From contig PNMW01000011.1 of NCBI GenBank assembly GCA_013823855.1, positions 62,001 to 126,000 on the forward strand: a stretch of DNA of 64,000 nt, written 5' to 3'. The position numbers were made by a program, and so were the translations under genes. Below, in pieces: positions 1-12,641 of the stretch. Position 1 is the first letter of the stretch. The number at the start of each line of letters is the position of its first letter. The notes beneath the pieces were generated by a model. The model ran no database searches, was not told the origin of the DNA, and saw only the letters and a list, made by a program, of their open reading frames with translations. Source of the DNA: Lysobacteraceae bacterium. GTDB taxonomy: Bacteria; Pseudomonadota; Gammaproteobacteria; Nevskiales; Nevskiaceae.

Positions 1-1113
1 CGGCTGCCGTGCCGCCGCGGCGGCTTCCAGCAGCAGTCGCGCATCGGCCGGTTCGCGCTGGCTCTGCCAGTTGCGCGTTGCCAGTTCCAGCGCGCGCGCC
101 GGCTCGCGGGTCAGCCGCAGGCGATACAGCGCTTCCTCGCGCAGATGCACGGCCGATTCGCCGCGCAGCCCGGCTTCGGCGAAACGGGCGTCGAGCTGGG
201 CGATGCTGTCGGCCAGTGCCGGATCACCGAGCGCCGACTGGGCCAGCGCATGGCGCAGCAGCAGGTTGTCGATGCGGGTCTGGTCGCGGGTGATGGCCAG
301 CGCCTCGCCGGCGCGACCGTTGGCGAGCAGGAAATCGGCCCAGGCGGTCAGCAGGTAGGGATCGTGCCCGCTGCTGGCGTCGAGCGCCGCCAGCGCGTCG
401 CCGAACGCGGCTTCGGCGCGGCGGCGCTCGCCCCGGCGCGCCTGCATCTCGGCCAGCGCCGTCAGCGCCCAGATCCGTTCGCTGGCGGGGGCGGCCGCGG
501 ATTCGTCGATCGCCGCAGCCAGCGCCTGCGCGGCCGCGGCGGCGTGACCATCGAGGCTGCGCACGCTGGTGACGCAGACGGCTGCTGCGAGGAGCAGGCT
601 GCGGGTCGCGAGCAGCGCGTCGCAGTCGGCGAGTGCGGCGTCAGGGCGCCCCTGCACCATCAACACCGTGGCGCGGGTCAGCCGCGCCTGCTGATCGTCC
701 GGATGCCGGGCGATCAGCGCATCGAGATCGGCCAGCGCGCCGGTGAAATCGTGGCGCTGCTGGCGCAGGGTGGCGCGCAGCAGGCGCACGGCAGGCGGTG
801 GATCGGCCAGTGCCAGCCACGGCGCCAGCGCCGATTCCGCACGGCCGTGATAGCGCGGATCGGCTTCGGCGCGACCCTGCTCGATCGCCTTGCGGGCGTA
901 GGCCAGGGCCTGTGGCAGATCGTCCGGGTGGCGCGCCAGCCGGCGTCGCTCGGCGTTCAGCGCGCGCAGCGCCGCCGCGTCGGCCGCGCGCGGTGCCGCC
1001 CGTTCGAGCACGGTGTCGTTGCTGTCGGGGATGAACGGTTCGCGACCGGCCAGCGCAGCGGGCAGGTGGAGCACTGACAGCAGGGCGGCGGCAACGATCG
1101 GGGCGCGAGTCAT
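1..1113 (-). CDS. TPR-like secreted protein, C-terminus missing
   Basis: The gene runs off the left edge, so only the first 371 residues are visible. It begins with a short hydrophobic N-terminus (APIVAAALLSVLHLPAALAG) that looks like a Sec signal peptide, so the product is probably periplasmic. The rest is alanine-, arginine- and leucine-rich helical sequence with repeated patterns such as ALADLDALIARHPDDQQARL and AEAAFGDALAALDASSG, typical of tetratricopeptide repeats that act as protein-protein scaffolds. No catalytic motif is visible. It starts 7 nt after the stop of the DUF6279 lipoprotein gene, so the two are probably co-transcribed and may act together at the envelope. The specific role is unknown. 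Confidence 0.65.
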   Translation of the reverse strand, partial: MTRAPIVAAALLSVLHLPAALAGREPFIPDSNDTVLERAAPRAADAAALRALNAERRRLARHPDDLPQALAYARKAIEQGRAEADPRYHGRAESALAPWLALADPPPAVRLLRATLRQQRHDFTGALADLDALIARHPDDQQARLTRATVLMVQGRPDAALADCDALLATRSLLLAAAVCVTSVRSLDGHAAAAAQALAAAIDESAAAPASERIWALTALAEMQARRGERRRAEAAFGDALAALDASSGHDPYLLTAWADFLLANGRAGEALAITRDQTRIDNLLLRHALAQSALGDPALADSIAQLDARFAEAGLRGESAVHLREEALYRLRLTREPARALELATRNWQSQREPADARLLLEAAAAARQP

Positions 1114-1120
1114 CCCCGCC

Positions 1121-1996
1121 TTACGGCGCGGCAGACGCGACGGACGCGCCGCGTCGCGACAGCCGCTCGAAATCGTCGGCCAGCTCGCGCACGGTGGCCT
1201 TCAAGCGGTCGCGTTGCCGGGTGTCGGCGGCATCGAGCAGGCGCGCCAGCAGGACCCGCTCGCGCGCCTGCGCGGCATCGCTGCGCGCCCTTTCGCGGGG
1301 ATCGGCAGCGGCGATGAGCCGGTCGGTCAGCCCCGGTTCGCTGCGTGTCGCCAGGCCGGCGATCAGTCGCTGGTGGCGGGCCAGTCGGGCCGCCGCGTGC
1401 TCGGCCGGCGTGCGCAGCTGCGGCTGTTCGCTGATCCAGGCGGCATCGAGCAGCGCCCGTTGCCGGTCGTTCAGCTTGCCGATCCAGCGGTCGAGGCTGT
1501 TGCGCCATTCCCGCAGCCAGAGCTTGCGGCGATCTTCGAGGCTGTCGTCGGCGTGCTCGCGGGCTTCCTCGTCGATGGCCGTCCGCTGCCGTGCGTCGTA
1601 GGCGGTGACTTGCGCGTCGCCGAGCCGGGTCAGCAGCCGTTCGGCACCGGGTTGGGCCCGCTCCCACAATTGCTTGCCGTGCGCCTCGGCCTTGCCGAGC
1701 ATGGCGATGATCGCTGCGCCCAGGTCGGCGTTGCCGTCGATGGCGTCGGCCAGCGCGCGCAGGTCGGCCGCGTACAGCGGCAGCTGGGTCTGGCGATGCC
1801 ATTGGTGGAGCGCGCGGAATTCGTCGCGGAACGCGGCTTTCTGGGCATCGTCGAGGTCGATCTCGCTGTCGACTTCCCAGAGCGCCAGGCGTTCGAGGTT
1901 GTCGTACGCGAGCTTCAGGCCGGTGCTGCAGCCGACGGTCGCCAGCAGCAGGAGCAGCGACAGGGCGGCGGCGAGCGAACGCAGCGGAAGGGTCAT
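1121..1996 (-). CDS. DUF6279-like lipoprotein
   Basis: A 291-residue protein with a lipoprotein signal peptide: hydrophobic residues 4-20 followed by a lipobox ending TVGC, so the mature protein should be lipid-anchored at Cys22 or Cys23. Directly after it comes a conserved-looking block, KLAYDNLERLALWEVDSEID, that I recognise as the start of the DUF6279 lipoprotein family of Proteobacteria. The remainder is charged and helical. The frame stays open further upstream, but the lipoprotein signal places the start at 1996. It is followed 7 nt later by a TPR-like secreted protein. The family has no established function that I know of. Confidence 0.75.
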   Translation of the reverse strand: MTLPLRSLAAALSLLLLLATVGCSTGLKLAYDNLERLALWEVDSEIDLDDAQKAAFRDEFRALHQWHRQTQLPLYAADLRALADAIDGNADLGAAIIAMLGKAEAHGKQLWERAQPGAERLLTRLGDAQVTAYDARQRTAIDEEAREHADDSLEDRRKLWLREWRNSLDRWIGKLNDRQRALLDAAWISEQPQLRTPAEHAAARLARHQRLIAGLATRSEPGLTDRLIAAADPRERARSDAAQARERVLLARLLDAADTRQRDRLKATVRELADDFERLSRRGASVASAAP

Positions 1997-2096
1997 CGGG
2001 AATCCTGGAAGCGGCGTTGCGCCGTCCGGTGGACTGACCCGGGAACGGAAAAGTTCGCGACGGCGACGCCCGGCAGGGCGTCGCCGTCGCGGGCGC

Positions 2097-2264
2097 TCAG
2101 TCGACTTCGACCATCTGGAAGTCGGCCTTGCCGGCGCCGCAGTCCGGGCAGGTCCAGTCGTCCGGCACGTCCTCCCAGCGGGTGCCCGGCTTGATCCCTT
2201 CATCGGGAACGCCCTTGGCCTCGTCGTAGACGAAATCACAGACCAGACAACGCCACTTCTTCAT
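2097..2264 (-). CDS. rubA: rubredoxin
   Basis: A 55-residue one-electron carrier with a single iron held by four cysteines. The ligands are present as CLVC (Cys6, Cys9) and CPDC (Cys39, Cys42), with the usual aromatic residues Tyr13, Trp30 and Trp37. Length and sequence are those of a standard single-domain rubredoxin. Members of this group pass electrons from rubredoxin reductase to alkane hydroxylases or to peroxide- and NO-reducing enzymes; none of those partners is in this window, so the partner here cannot be named. The start at 2264 gives the canonical MKKWRC N-terminus. Confidence 0.95.
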   Translation of the reverse strand: MKKWRCLVCDFVYDEAKGVPDEGIKPGTRWEDVPDDWTCPDCGAGKADFQMVEVD

Positions 2265-2461
2265 TGCAAACCCCGTCGATTGGATAAATGAAAGCGGTGC
2301 ATGCGGCACTGGCCGGGCCGGCCAGTCGCTGCACCGCTTGGTCACCGATGCCCGCGCTAGTGGCGCGCGGCGCCGCAATTATGCGGCTGCGCCGCGAACT
2401 TCCGCCAACCGCCGATCGCTGCGCCGCGCGACAGGGTACGCGTCGGCTGCCGTCCGCCGTG

Positions 2462-4312
2462 TCAGCGGGCCGGCGTGGCGCCGCCGGCGCTGCCGCGCAG
2501 CGCATCGAGGGCGGCGCGGCTGTCGGGCGAGGGATTGACCGGTTCGGATCGGCCGTCGACCAGATCATGGCCGAGCCGGCTGGCGCGCAGCGACAGCTGG
2601 GTGCTGTCGTCGATGCCGGTGAAGCGCACCAGGTCTTCCGCCGGGTAGTAGCTGCCGACCTTCAGCCAGCGGGTCTGGTTCCGGGCGGCGTCGAAGACCC
2701 GGAACCAGGTGTCGGGCAGCAGCACCCGCGCCAGCAATGCCGGGGCTGCCGGATGCAGGGCGCCGTCGCGCTCGGAAGCCGGTGCTGTTTCCATGGCCGG
2801 CGCCGGTGCTGCGGCGGGTGCCGGGGCCGTCGGCGGCAAGGCGTCGTACCGGGCCCAGCTGGCCAGCAGGCCGTCGATCAGCAGCCCGGCACGGGCCACA
2901 CTCATGCCGACGCCGACCAGCGCCGTGCGCAGCTCGACCAACAGCGCGGCCCTTGCCTGCTGGTCCTGCTCGCGTGGCGGCCGCGCGATGTCGAGGCTGT
3001 CCAGCACCCGATCGAGCAGACGGTCGGCGTCGCGAAAGCCGTCGCTGTCGCGGCCGCCGTGCAGCAGCCGCAGTGCCAGCAGCGGGCCGATGCCGGATCG
3101 CAGCAGGCTCAGCAGCGGTGGCGGCAGCTCGCGGGCGACGATGCGCAGCTCCAGCTCGCGGGCGACCTCGCCGCGCACCTGGCGCAGCAGCAGCCTGCGC
3201 TGCTCGCGCAACTGCGCACGCAGCGAGGCGACCCGCTCGTGCAGCGCGTCGCCACCGCCGCCCGCCGAGGCCAGCACCGATGCCAGCAGCGAGTCGAGCC
3301 GGCCGATGGCCTGCCGGTCGCCGTCGAATTCCCCGGCCATCGCGATCAGTTCAGCGACCACCGGCGGCAGCGACCGGCCGGTGGCATGGACCGCCGTCGT
3401 GGCGACGACCGCGGGCGGCGCACCGGCGGACAGTCGTGCCAGCAGCGCGCCGATCAGCGCGCGGGTGCTGTCCGGCAGCGCTTCGGCAGCCGGCCATGGC
3501 AATGCGGTATCGCCGGCCGCTGCCGTTCCCGGCAGCGCGGCCGACATCGCGGTGGCCGGCTGCGAAGCACCCGATGCGCCCCAGCCCGCATGGCGCGGCA
3601 CCGACGCGGCGGGGACGCGTGCGGTATAGCCGTGCCGCTCCAGCGTTTCGAGCGCCTGCCGCAGCAGGCGCTCGAAATCGCGGCAGAGCACGCGTTCGAA
3701 CAGTTTGTAGACGATCAGCTTGATCTCGAAACCGGCCCGCAACGCGGTCATCGCGGAGGCGAACGCGTTGCAGATGCCGGTTGCCGTCAGGGCGGCTTCC
3801 GGGATCCGTGCGCCGTCTGCCCGTGCCGCATCGACACGGCGCCTGAGATCCTGAAGTGCGGCGCCGAACTGGCCGTCGATACGGGCCGCCAGATTGCCGA
3901 TGGCGATCCGCTCCTCGAGTTCCTCGGTCGGCTGGATGCGCAGCTCGAGGGTCTCGGCGCCGGCGGCCGGTGGCGGCGCGGACGCTTCGAAGCTGGCGGC
4001 GATCGCCTCGGAAAAGCGCTCGCTGAAGCCGGCGCGGTCCAGGCGCAGTACCCGCATGGTGTCGATGAACTGGCGCCGTTCGAGGTCGCTGGCGGCGGTC
4101 TCGCTCATCTTGAACAGGGCGTCGTCAGCGCTGTCGAGCATCTGCCGGGCCAGATCGTCGAGGATCTCGACGCAGCCGCTGCACAGCGCGCGGCGCAGCG
4201 CGTCGTCCGCAGCCGCACCGGCCGGCGCGGCGGGAACGAACAGGCTGTGGACCGTGGCGGCCATCGGCGATGCACCGGTGAAAGTGGCTCGACGCTGATC
4301 CTGAACGCGCAT
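2462..4312 (-). CDS. DUF1631 family protein
   Basis: A large (about 616-residue) alanine-, arginine- and leucine-rich protein without signal peptide or membrane segment. Two blocks match the DUF1631 family: a central segment around FEIKLIVYKLFERVLCRDFE and a C-terminal region beginning LPDTWFRVFDAARNQTRWLK. DUF1631 proteins are found in many gammaproteobacteria and have no settled function. The start is uncertain: ATG at 4312 has an upstream GGCGGTG eight bases away, while ATG at 4264 (MAATVHSLFVP) would shorten it by 16 residues. It is divergent from metH, with about 145 bp between the starts. Confidence 0.75.
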   Translation of the reverse strand: MRVQDQRRATFTGASPMAATVHSLFVPAAPAGAAADDALRRALCSGCVEILDDLARQMLDSADDALFKMSETAASDLERRQFIDTMRVLRLDRAGFSERFSEAIAASFEASAPPPAAGAETLELRIQPTEELEERIAIGNLAARIDGQFGAALQDLRRRVDAARADGARIPEAALTATGICNAFASAMTALRAGFEIKLIVYKLFERVLCRDFERLLRQALETLERHGYTARVPAASVPRHAGWGASGASQPATAMSAALPGTAAAGDTALPWPAAEALPDSTRALIGALLARLSAGAPPAVVATTAVHATGRSLPPVVAELIAMAGEFDGDRQAIGRLDSLLASVLASAGGGGDALHERVASLRAQLREQRRLLLRQVRGEVARELELRIVARELPPPLLSLLRSGIGPLLALRLLHGGRDSDGFRDADRLLDRVLDSLDIARPPREQDQQARAALLVELRTALVGVGMSVARAGLLIDGLLASWARYDALPPTAPAPAAAPAPAMETAPASERDGALHPAAPALLARVLLPDTWFRVFDAARNQTRWLKVGSYYPAEDLVRFTGIDDSTQLSLRASRLGHDLVDGRSEPVNPSPDSRAALDALRGSAGGATPAR

Positions 4313-4456
4313 CGCCGCGACACCGCCGGCGGCGGATGCGGGGCGATGATGGTCCGATGAGAGGCGCGCGCCCGGGCTGACTGGCGGATCAGCCTTGCCG
4401 AGCAACAAGCCATCCGCCTATCCGCATGGAAGGATACAATTCGGCCGCTCAACCGG

Positions 4457-8257
<3,801 letters not shown>

Positions 8258-8270
8258 GGGCTGCCGGCCG

Positions 8271-8308
8271 GCCTCGATCGCCCGGGATGCTCCCCGGGCG
8301 ATCGAGGC
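8271..8308. terminator. bidirectional hairpin terminator
   Basis: A perfect 16-bp inverted repeat (arms 8271-8286 and 8293-8308) with a 6-nt loop lies between the convergent ends of metH and the methyltransferase-like gene. There is no clear U-run, but position and stem strength suggest a terminator for both strands. Confidence 0.75.
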
Positions 8309-8309
8309 C

Positions 8310-9134
8310 TCAGCGCTTCGGCTTCACGAACTTGAAGGTCATCCGGTCCGATTCGCCGATCGCGAGGTACTTGTCACGATCGACCTCCTTCAGCCGCAGC
8401 ACCGGCGGCAGGGTCCATACGCCTTCCGGGTAGTCCTTGGTGTCGTTCGGGTTGTTGTTGATCGGCGAGGTCGCCGCGAGCTTGAAGCCGGCCGAATAGG
8501 CGAGCGCGCGGATGTAGGCCTCGGTGACATAGCCGCTCTTGATCGACTGCTCGCGGCTGGTGCCCGGCGCGGCGCGATGCTCGACGACGCCCAGCGTGCC
8601 GCCCGGCTTGAGCATCGTGTAGAAGGCTTCGAACGCGGCGGCCTCGTAGCCGCCTTCGATCCAGTTGTGGACATTGCGGAAGGTCAGCACCACGTCGGCG
8701 CTGCCCGGCGGCACGGTTTCCGCCCGTTCCGGCGGCCGGAACTCGGCGACCTCGGTGCGATCGTAGACCGCCGGATTCGACGCCAGCTTGGCGCGGAAGC
8801 GCTCGGCACCGCGGCGCGCGTAGTCATCGGTCTGCGGCAGGCTGACCGGCTGGATCGCCGCGACATAGCGGCCGCGCTCGCGCAGGTACGGCGCCAGGAT
8901 CTCGGTGTACCAGCCGGCGCCGCCGGGCCAGATCTCGACCACCGTGTCGCTCGGCTTGACGTCGAAGAAGCGCAGCGTTTCCAGCGGATGACGCCAGACG
9001 TCGCGGACGGCGAATTCCGGGGTGCGGTGCGGGGCGGCGATCACCTCGGCCAAGGTCGGCGCCTGCGCGGCGCCCGCAGCTTGCGCGACCAGCAGGGTGA
9101 AGACAGCGAAGCTGCGTTGCAGCGTACGGATCAT
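8310..9134 (-). CDS. exported class I SAM-methyltransferase-like protein
   Basis: A 274-residue protein that begins with a clear signal peptide (SFAVFTLLVAQAAGAAQA), so the mature chain should be periplasmic. The body has a class I methyltransferase fold: a motif-I-like EIWPGGAGWYTEIL, a central PGSADVVLTFRNVHNWI and a post-motif GGTLGVVEH. It resembles the group of predicted methyltransferases with signal peptides (COG4798 type). Motif I is altered (W-P-G-G-A-G), and S-adenosylmethionine is not known to be abundant outside the cytoplasm, so whether it is an active methyltransferase is unclear. It is a single gene, convergent with metH. Confidence 0.8.
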   Translation of the reverse strand: MIRTLQRSFAVFTLLVAQAAGAAQAPTLAEVIAAPHRTPEFAVRDVWRHPLETLRFFDVKPSDTVVEIWPGGAGWYTEILAPYLRERGRYVAAIQPVSLPQTDDYARRGAERFRAKLASNPAVYDRTEVAEFRPPERAETVPPGSADVVLTFRNVHNWIEGGYEAAAFEAFYTMLKPGGTLGVVEHRAAPGTSREQSIKSGYVTEAYIRALAYSAGFKLAATSPINNNPNDTKDYPEGVWTLPPVLRLKEVDRDKYLAIGESDRMTFKFVKPKR

Positions 9135-9299
9135 CGGATGACTCCAGAAAGCGGAAGTGGACGAACGGGATCGGTTGCGAGATCGTGAATGTCATCTCGA
9201 ACTGCGACATGCCGGTTCGTAGACTAGTGCCATTGCTCGATCCCGGGTGGCTGCTTGCCGATCCGAAACGCCGATTTGAACCGACAGGGAGAGTTGTTC

Positions 9300-11282
9300 A
9301 TGCGTTCATTTGTCCTGCCCCGGGTGCTGGCCGCGCTGGCACTTGCCGGCATCGTCACGCCTGTTGTCTCCGGTCCCGCCGAGCCGCCGCCGGTCGAGTT
9401 GTTCGCCAGGAAGCTGGCGTTTTCCGACCTCAAGCTGTCGCCGGATGGCAGCAAGGTGGCCGCGCAGGTGCAGGCGTCGCGCAGCGGCGCGATCGCCGTG
9501 CTGTCGATCCCCGAGCTGAAGCAGATCGGCGGGATCCGGCTCGATGGCGAGCAGCAGTTCGTGACCTATTCTTGGGCCAGCAACAGCCAGCTGGTCGGCG
9601 AACTCGGTCGTCGTGAAGGTCCGCTGGCGCCGGTGGATTCCACGGGCGAACTGGTCGCCTTCAATGCCGATGGCTCGAACCTGCGCTACTTGCTTGGGCA
9701 GGATGGTTCGGACGGCAAGCTCGGCACGCGACTCGCCACCCGGAACCGGAAGCGGGCGTTCAGCACGGTGATCGATCCGCTGGTCGATGATCCGGACCAC
9801 GTGGTGATCGCGTCCTGGGAGTTCAACACCGGCGAATACTCTAGGGCCGTCGTCTCCCGACTCAACCTGAAGACCTCGCGGCTGGAGGAACTGGCGGTCG
9901 CCCCGGCGGCCGGCGCGGCCCGCTTCCTGCTCGACCGCCAGGGGCGACCGCGCTACGTGATGGTGGGCGTCGACGCATTCGTCGCCCGGACCTGGCAGCG
10001 TGGCCCGGACCAGAAGGAATGGCAGCCGTTGCAGAAGGAAGGCGAGTTCGCCAATTCGCAGCCACTGGCGTTTGCCGAGGACGGCAAGTCGGTGTTCCTC
10101 GATTCGCGCGAATTCGGTCCGCGCAGCTGTCTGGTCCGGCAGGTGCTGGAGACGGGCGAGCGGGCCAGGCTCGCCTGTCACGGACAGGCTGACCTCGATC
10201 ATGCGATCAGCGCGTTCGCGATCAACGGCGAGCCGATCGCGGCGGTATTCGAGGCTGGCAAGCCGGAGACGGTGCTGCTGAACACCGGACACCCCGACAT
10301 CGAGGTCCTCAAGCTGCTGCAGGAGGCTTTCCCGGGCAAGCAGGTCGAGATCGCGTCGACGACCCGCGATGGTGCGCGGCTGCTGGTGCGGACCTACGAC
10401 GATCGCACGCTCGGCGATTACTACCTGTTCAATGCCCGGACCAAGGCTGCCGACTTTCTGGTCGCCGAGGGCGACTGGCTGGACCCCGAATGGATGGGCG
10501 AGCGCCGACCGGTCGCGGTCAAGGTGCGCGATGGCAGCACCGTCCACGGCTACCTGACCTTGCCAGCGGGTGGCGACGGCAAGAAGTTGCCGCTGGTCGT
10601 CCACCCGCATGGCGGTCCGTTTGGCACGCGTGACCGCTGGGGCTTCGATGTCGACCCCCAGCTGCTGGCGACCCGCGGCTACGCCGTGCTGCAGGTCAAT
10701 TTCCGTGGCTCGGAAGGCTATGGCTTCGATTTCGAGCGCCAGGGCCGTCGCGCCTGGGGCACGACGATGATCGATGACATTACCGATGCCACCCAGTGGC
10801 TCGTCGATCAGGGGTACGCCGATCCGGCGCGCGTCTGCATCTTCGGCGCGAGCTACGGCGGCTACGCCGCGATGATGAGTGCGGTGCGCGAGCCCGATCG
10901 CTATCGCTGCGTGATCGCCGAGGCGGGCGTCTACGATCTGAAGCTGTGGAAGAGCGACGTCGATTTCATCGAGACCGAGCGCGGCAAGCGCTACTTCGAG
11001 ACCGGCGTCGCGGCCAGCGACGAGGAGATGCTGGCGCAATCGCCGCTGGGCCAGATCGACAAGCTCAAGGCACCGGTGCTGATCATCCACGGCGAGGACG
11101 ATCGGCGCACGCCACTGACCCAGGCCCGCGCACTGCGCAAGGCGCTGGAAGCGCGCAAGCATCCGTACGAGTGGCTGGTCAAGGGCGACGAGCGCCACGG
11201 CTTCTTCAAGGAAGAAAACGTGGTGGCGCGTGATAAGGCGGTGCTCGCATTCCTCGCCCGGCATCTTGGCGGCGCTCGATGA
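9300..11282 (+). CDS. S9 family (prolyl oligopeptidase) serine peptidase
   Basis: A 660-residue exported peptidase. The N-terminus has a signal peptide (FVLPRVLAALALAGIVTPVV). The first half is a beta-propeller-like region starting with LKLSPDGSKVAAQV. The C-terminal alpha/beta hydrolase domain carries the catalytic triad: Ser518 in GASYGGYAAM, Asp601 in HGEDDRRTP and His633 in GDERHGFF. Family members cleave short peptides or release dipeptides; the exact specificity cannot be read here. The start at 9300 is preceded by GGGAGAG at good spacing; an upstream in-frame ATG at 9255 would put residues before the signal peptide. Its stop overlaps the start of the next small gene (ATGA). Confidence 0.92.
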   Translation: MRSFVLPRVLAALALAGIVTPVVSGPAEPPPVELFARKLAFSDLKLSPDGSKVAAQVQASRSGAIAVLSIPELKQIGGIRLDGEQQFVTYSWASNSQLVGELGRREGPLAPVDSTGELVAFNADGSNLRYLLGQDGSDGKLGTRLATRNRKRAFSTVIDPLVDDPDHVVIASWEFNTGEYSRAVVSRLNLKTSRLEELAVAPAAGAARFLLDRQGRPRYVMVGVDAFVARTWQRGPDQKEWQPLQKEGEFANSQPLAFAEDGKSVFLDSREFGPRSCLVRQVLETGERARLACHGQADLDHAISAFAINGEPIAAVFEAGKPETVLLNTGHPDIEVLKLLQEAFPGKQVEIASTTRDGARLLVRTYDDRTLGDYYLFNARTKAADFLVAEGDWLDPEWMGERRPVAVKVRDGSTVHGYLTLPAGGDGKKLPLVVHPHGGPFGTRDRWGFDVDPQLLATRGYAVLQVNFRGSEGYGFDFERQGRRAWGTTMIDDITDATQWLVDQGYADPARVCIFGASYGGYAAMMSAVREPDRYRCVIAEAGVYDLKLWKSDVDFIETERGKRYFETGVAASDEEMLAQSPLGQIDKLKAPVLIIHGEDDRRTPLTQARALRKALEARKHPYEWLVKGDERHGFFKEENVVARDKAVLAFLARHLGGAR

Positions 11283-11578
11283 CCCGCGAGCGGCTGGAGA
11301 TCGCACGAGCCATCGTGATGGTGCTGGCCAGCACATCGATGGTGGCGGCGGTGGCCGCAGCGGACGGCAATGCGGCCACGCCGTCACCTGCGGAATCGGC
11401 TGTGGCACTGCCGATCGAACACCTCGTTCGTCTCCCAGCCTTCCGATCGCGGGCCCTGCTCGCGGTCAGGTCGGTGACGATCGCGCGCCCGGTGACGACG
11501 GCAAGGCTTTCGTCGATGCCGGCAGGCAGGTCTGCGGAACCCCGCGCAGTCGAGCTCGGCACGGTGGTATCGCCCTGA
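11279..11578 (+). CDS. small hypothetical secreted protein
   Basis: A 99-residue frame whose ATG overlaps the stop of the S9 peptidase gene (ATGA), and whose own stop falls 5 bp before a strong terminator. This placement supports translation as the last gene of a two-gene operon. Residues 9-28 (ARAIVMVLASTSMVAAVAAA) look like a signal peptide or membrane segment. The rest is Ala/Arg/Val/Ser-rich with no motif. I do not recognise the family. A frame on the opposite strand overlaps it, so coding status is uncertain. Confidence 0.45.
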   Translation: MTRERLEIARAIVMVLASTSMVAAVAAADGNAATPSPAESAVALPIEHLVRLPAFRSRALLAVRSVTIARPVTTARLSSMPAGRSAEPRAVELGTVVSP

Positions 11579-11583
11579 GCCGC

Positions 11584-11637
11584 CGCCACGAAAAAAGCCC
11601 GCGTCACCAAGCGGTGACACGGGCTTTTTTCGTGGCG
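11584..11637. terminator. bidirectional intrinsic terminator
   Basis: A long inverted repeat with arms beginning CGCCACGAAAAAAGCCCG and a 4-nt loop near 11609-11612. The A-run in one arm and T-run in the other give a U-tract after the GC stem on both strands. It separates the S9 peptidase operon from the convergent slyD gene. Confidence 0.92.
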
Positions 11638-11644
11638 CGAACGC

Positions 11645-12127
11645 TTAGTGGTGATGACCACCAGCGCCATGCACATGGCCGTGCAGCACTTCCTCGACCG
11701 AAGCCTCGCGCACCTGGGTGATTTCTACGGCGAAGTGCAGGGTTTCGCCAGCCAGCGGATGGTTGCCATCGACGGTCACGGTATCGCCTTCGACGGCGGT
11801 GACCACGACGCTGACCGGGCCCATGTTGCTTTCGGCCTGGAACTGCATGCCCGGCTCGAGATTGTCGACGCCCTGGAACGCTGCGCGCGGCACCTTCTGC
11901 ACCAGCTGGGGGTTGTGTGCGCCGTAGCCTTCTTCCGGGGCGACGGTGACGTTCAGCTTGTCGCCGACCGACTTGCCGGCCAGCGCCTTTTCGAGGCCCG
12001 GCACGATGTTGCCCTTGCCATGCAGATACGGCAGCGCATCGCGACCCTCCGAGCTGTCGAGGACTTCGCCGGCATCGTTGGTCAGCGTGTAGTGGAAGTA
12101 GGCGACGCAGCGGTCGGCGATCTGCAT
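11645..12127 (-). CDS. slyD: FKBP-type peptidyl-prolyl isomerase SlyD
   Basis: A 160-residue cytoplasmic cis-trans prolyl isomerase and chaperone. The FKBP domain is split in the usual way by an insert-in-flap domain: YFHYTLTNDAGEVLDSS and LPYLHGKGNIVPGLEKAL, then the IF loop GYGAHNPQLVQKVPRAAF, then the return strand HPLAGETLHFAVEI. The C-terminus is a histidine-rich tail (HGHVHGAGGHHH), which in this family binds nickel and other metals and links SlyD to hydrogenase or urease maturation; no such operon is in the window. The start at 12127 gives the normal N-terminus MQIADRCVAYFHY; the frame remains open upstream. Confidence 0.95.
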   Translation of the reverse strand: MQIADRCVAYFHYTLTNDAGEVLDSSEGRDALPYLHGKGNIVPGLEKALAGKSVGDKLNVTVAPEEGYGAHNPQLVQKVPRAAFQGVDNLEPGMQFQAESNMGPVSVVVTAVEGDTVTVDGNHPLAGETLHFAVEITQVREASVEEVLHGHVHGAGGHHH

Positions 12128-12280
12128 GACGGGTACCGGTGGGAGAAAAATGAGCGCGAATGGTATCGGAATCGTGCTGGCCGGTCGTGTCGCCCCGACG
12201 CCGCTTGAAATCGGGCCATCCGGCGGCATGCTTGATCGAGGTCGCATGCCGCGATCGCAGGCAGGGACGGTCACGGACTC

Positions 12281-12613
12281 ATGAGCAACGTCAATTCGAG
12301 CGGAAGCCAGGGCAGCGTGCTGTCCGGCAGCATCTGGATGATCGTGATCTCGGTGCTGCTGTTCTGGCTGCCGGGGGTCGGCGGTTTCATCAGCGGACTG
12401 GTCGGCGGGAAGATCGCCGGCGGTGTCGGCTCGGCGCTGGCGGCGTGGCTGGTGTCGTCGATCCTGTTCGGCGTGCTGTTCGCCGCGTTCGGCACGATGC
12501 TGACCGGCATGATCGTGGTCGGCTTCATCGCCGGACTCGGCGGCCTGTTCATCGCGTTCATCGACGCCGGCGCGCGCCTGCTCGGCGCGATCATCGGCGG
12601 CTTTCTGGCTTGA
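12281..12613 (+). CDS. small glycine-rich membrane protein, unknown function
   Basis: A 110-residue protein that is almost entirely hydrophobic after a polar 16-residue N-terminus. Three or four membrane segments can be drawn (about residues 18-40, 44-66, 68-95 and 97-109), with glycine-rich small-residue patterns such as GGFISGLVGGKIAGGVGSAL that favour tight helix packing. It stands alone between the divergent slyD gene and the convergent SDR gene. I do not recognise a characterised family. Confidence 0.7.
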   Translation: MSNVNSSGSQGSVLSGSIWMIVISVLLFWLPGVGGFISGLVGGKIAGGVGSALAAWLVSSILFGVLFAAFGTMLTGMIVVGFIAGLGGLFIAFIDAGARLLGAIIGGFLA

Positions 12614-12641
12614 CTTTCTGGCCTGAGCGGCGCCGTCGGCG

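Noticed and set aside
1013-2194. Long plus-strand frame of 393 codons opposite the lipoprotein gene
   Set aside because: No start context or domain; it is a GC-rich shadow of the DUF6279 gene, which has a lipobox and family block.
2288-4360. 690-codon frame opposite the DUF1631 gene
   Set aside because: Composition is low-complexity Gln/Gly/Arg with no motif; the minus-strand protein matches a family.
4381-4456. Possible riboswitch or strong promoter before metH
   Set aside because: A TACAAT box is present at 4435-4440 but no -35 at correct spacing, and the space is too short for a cobalamin or SAM riboswitch.
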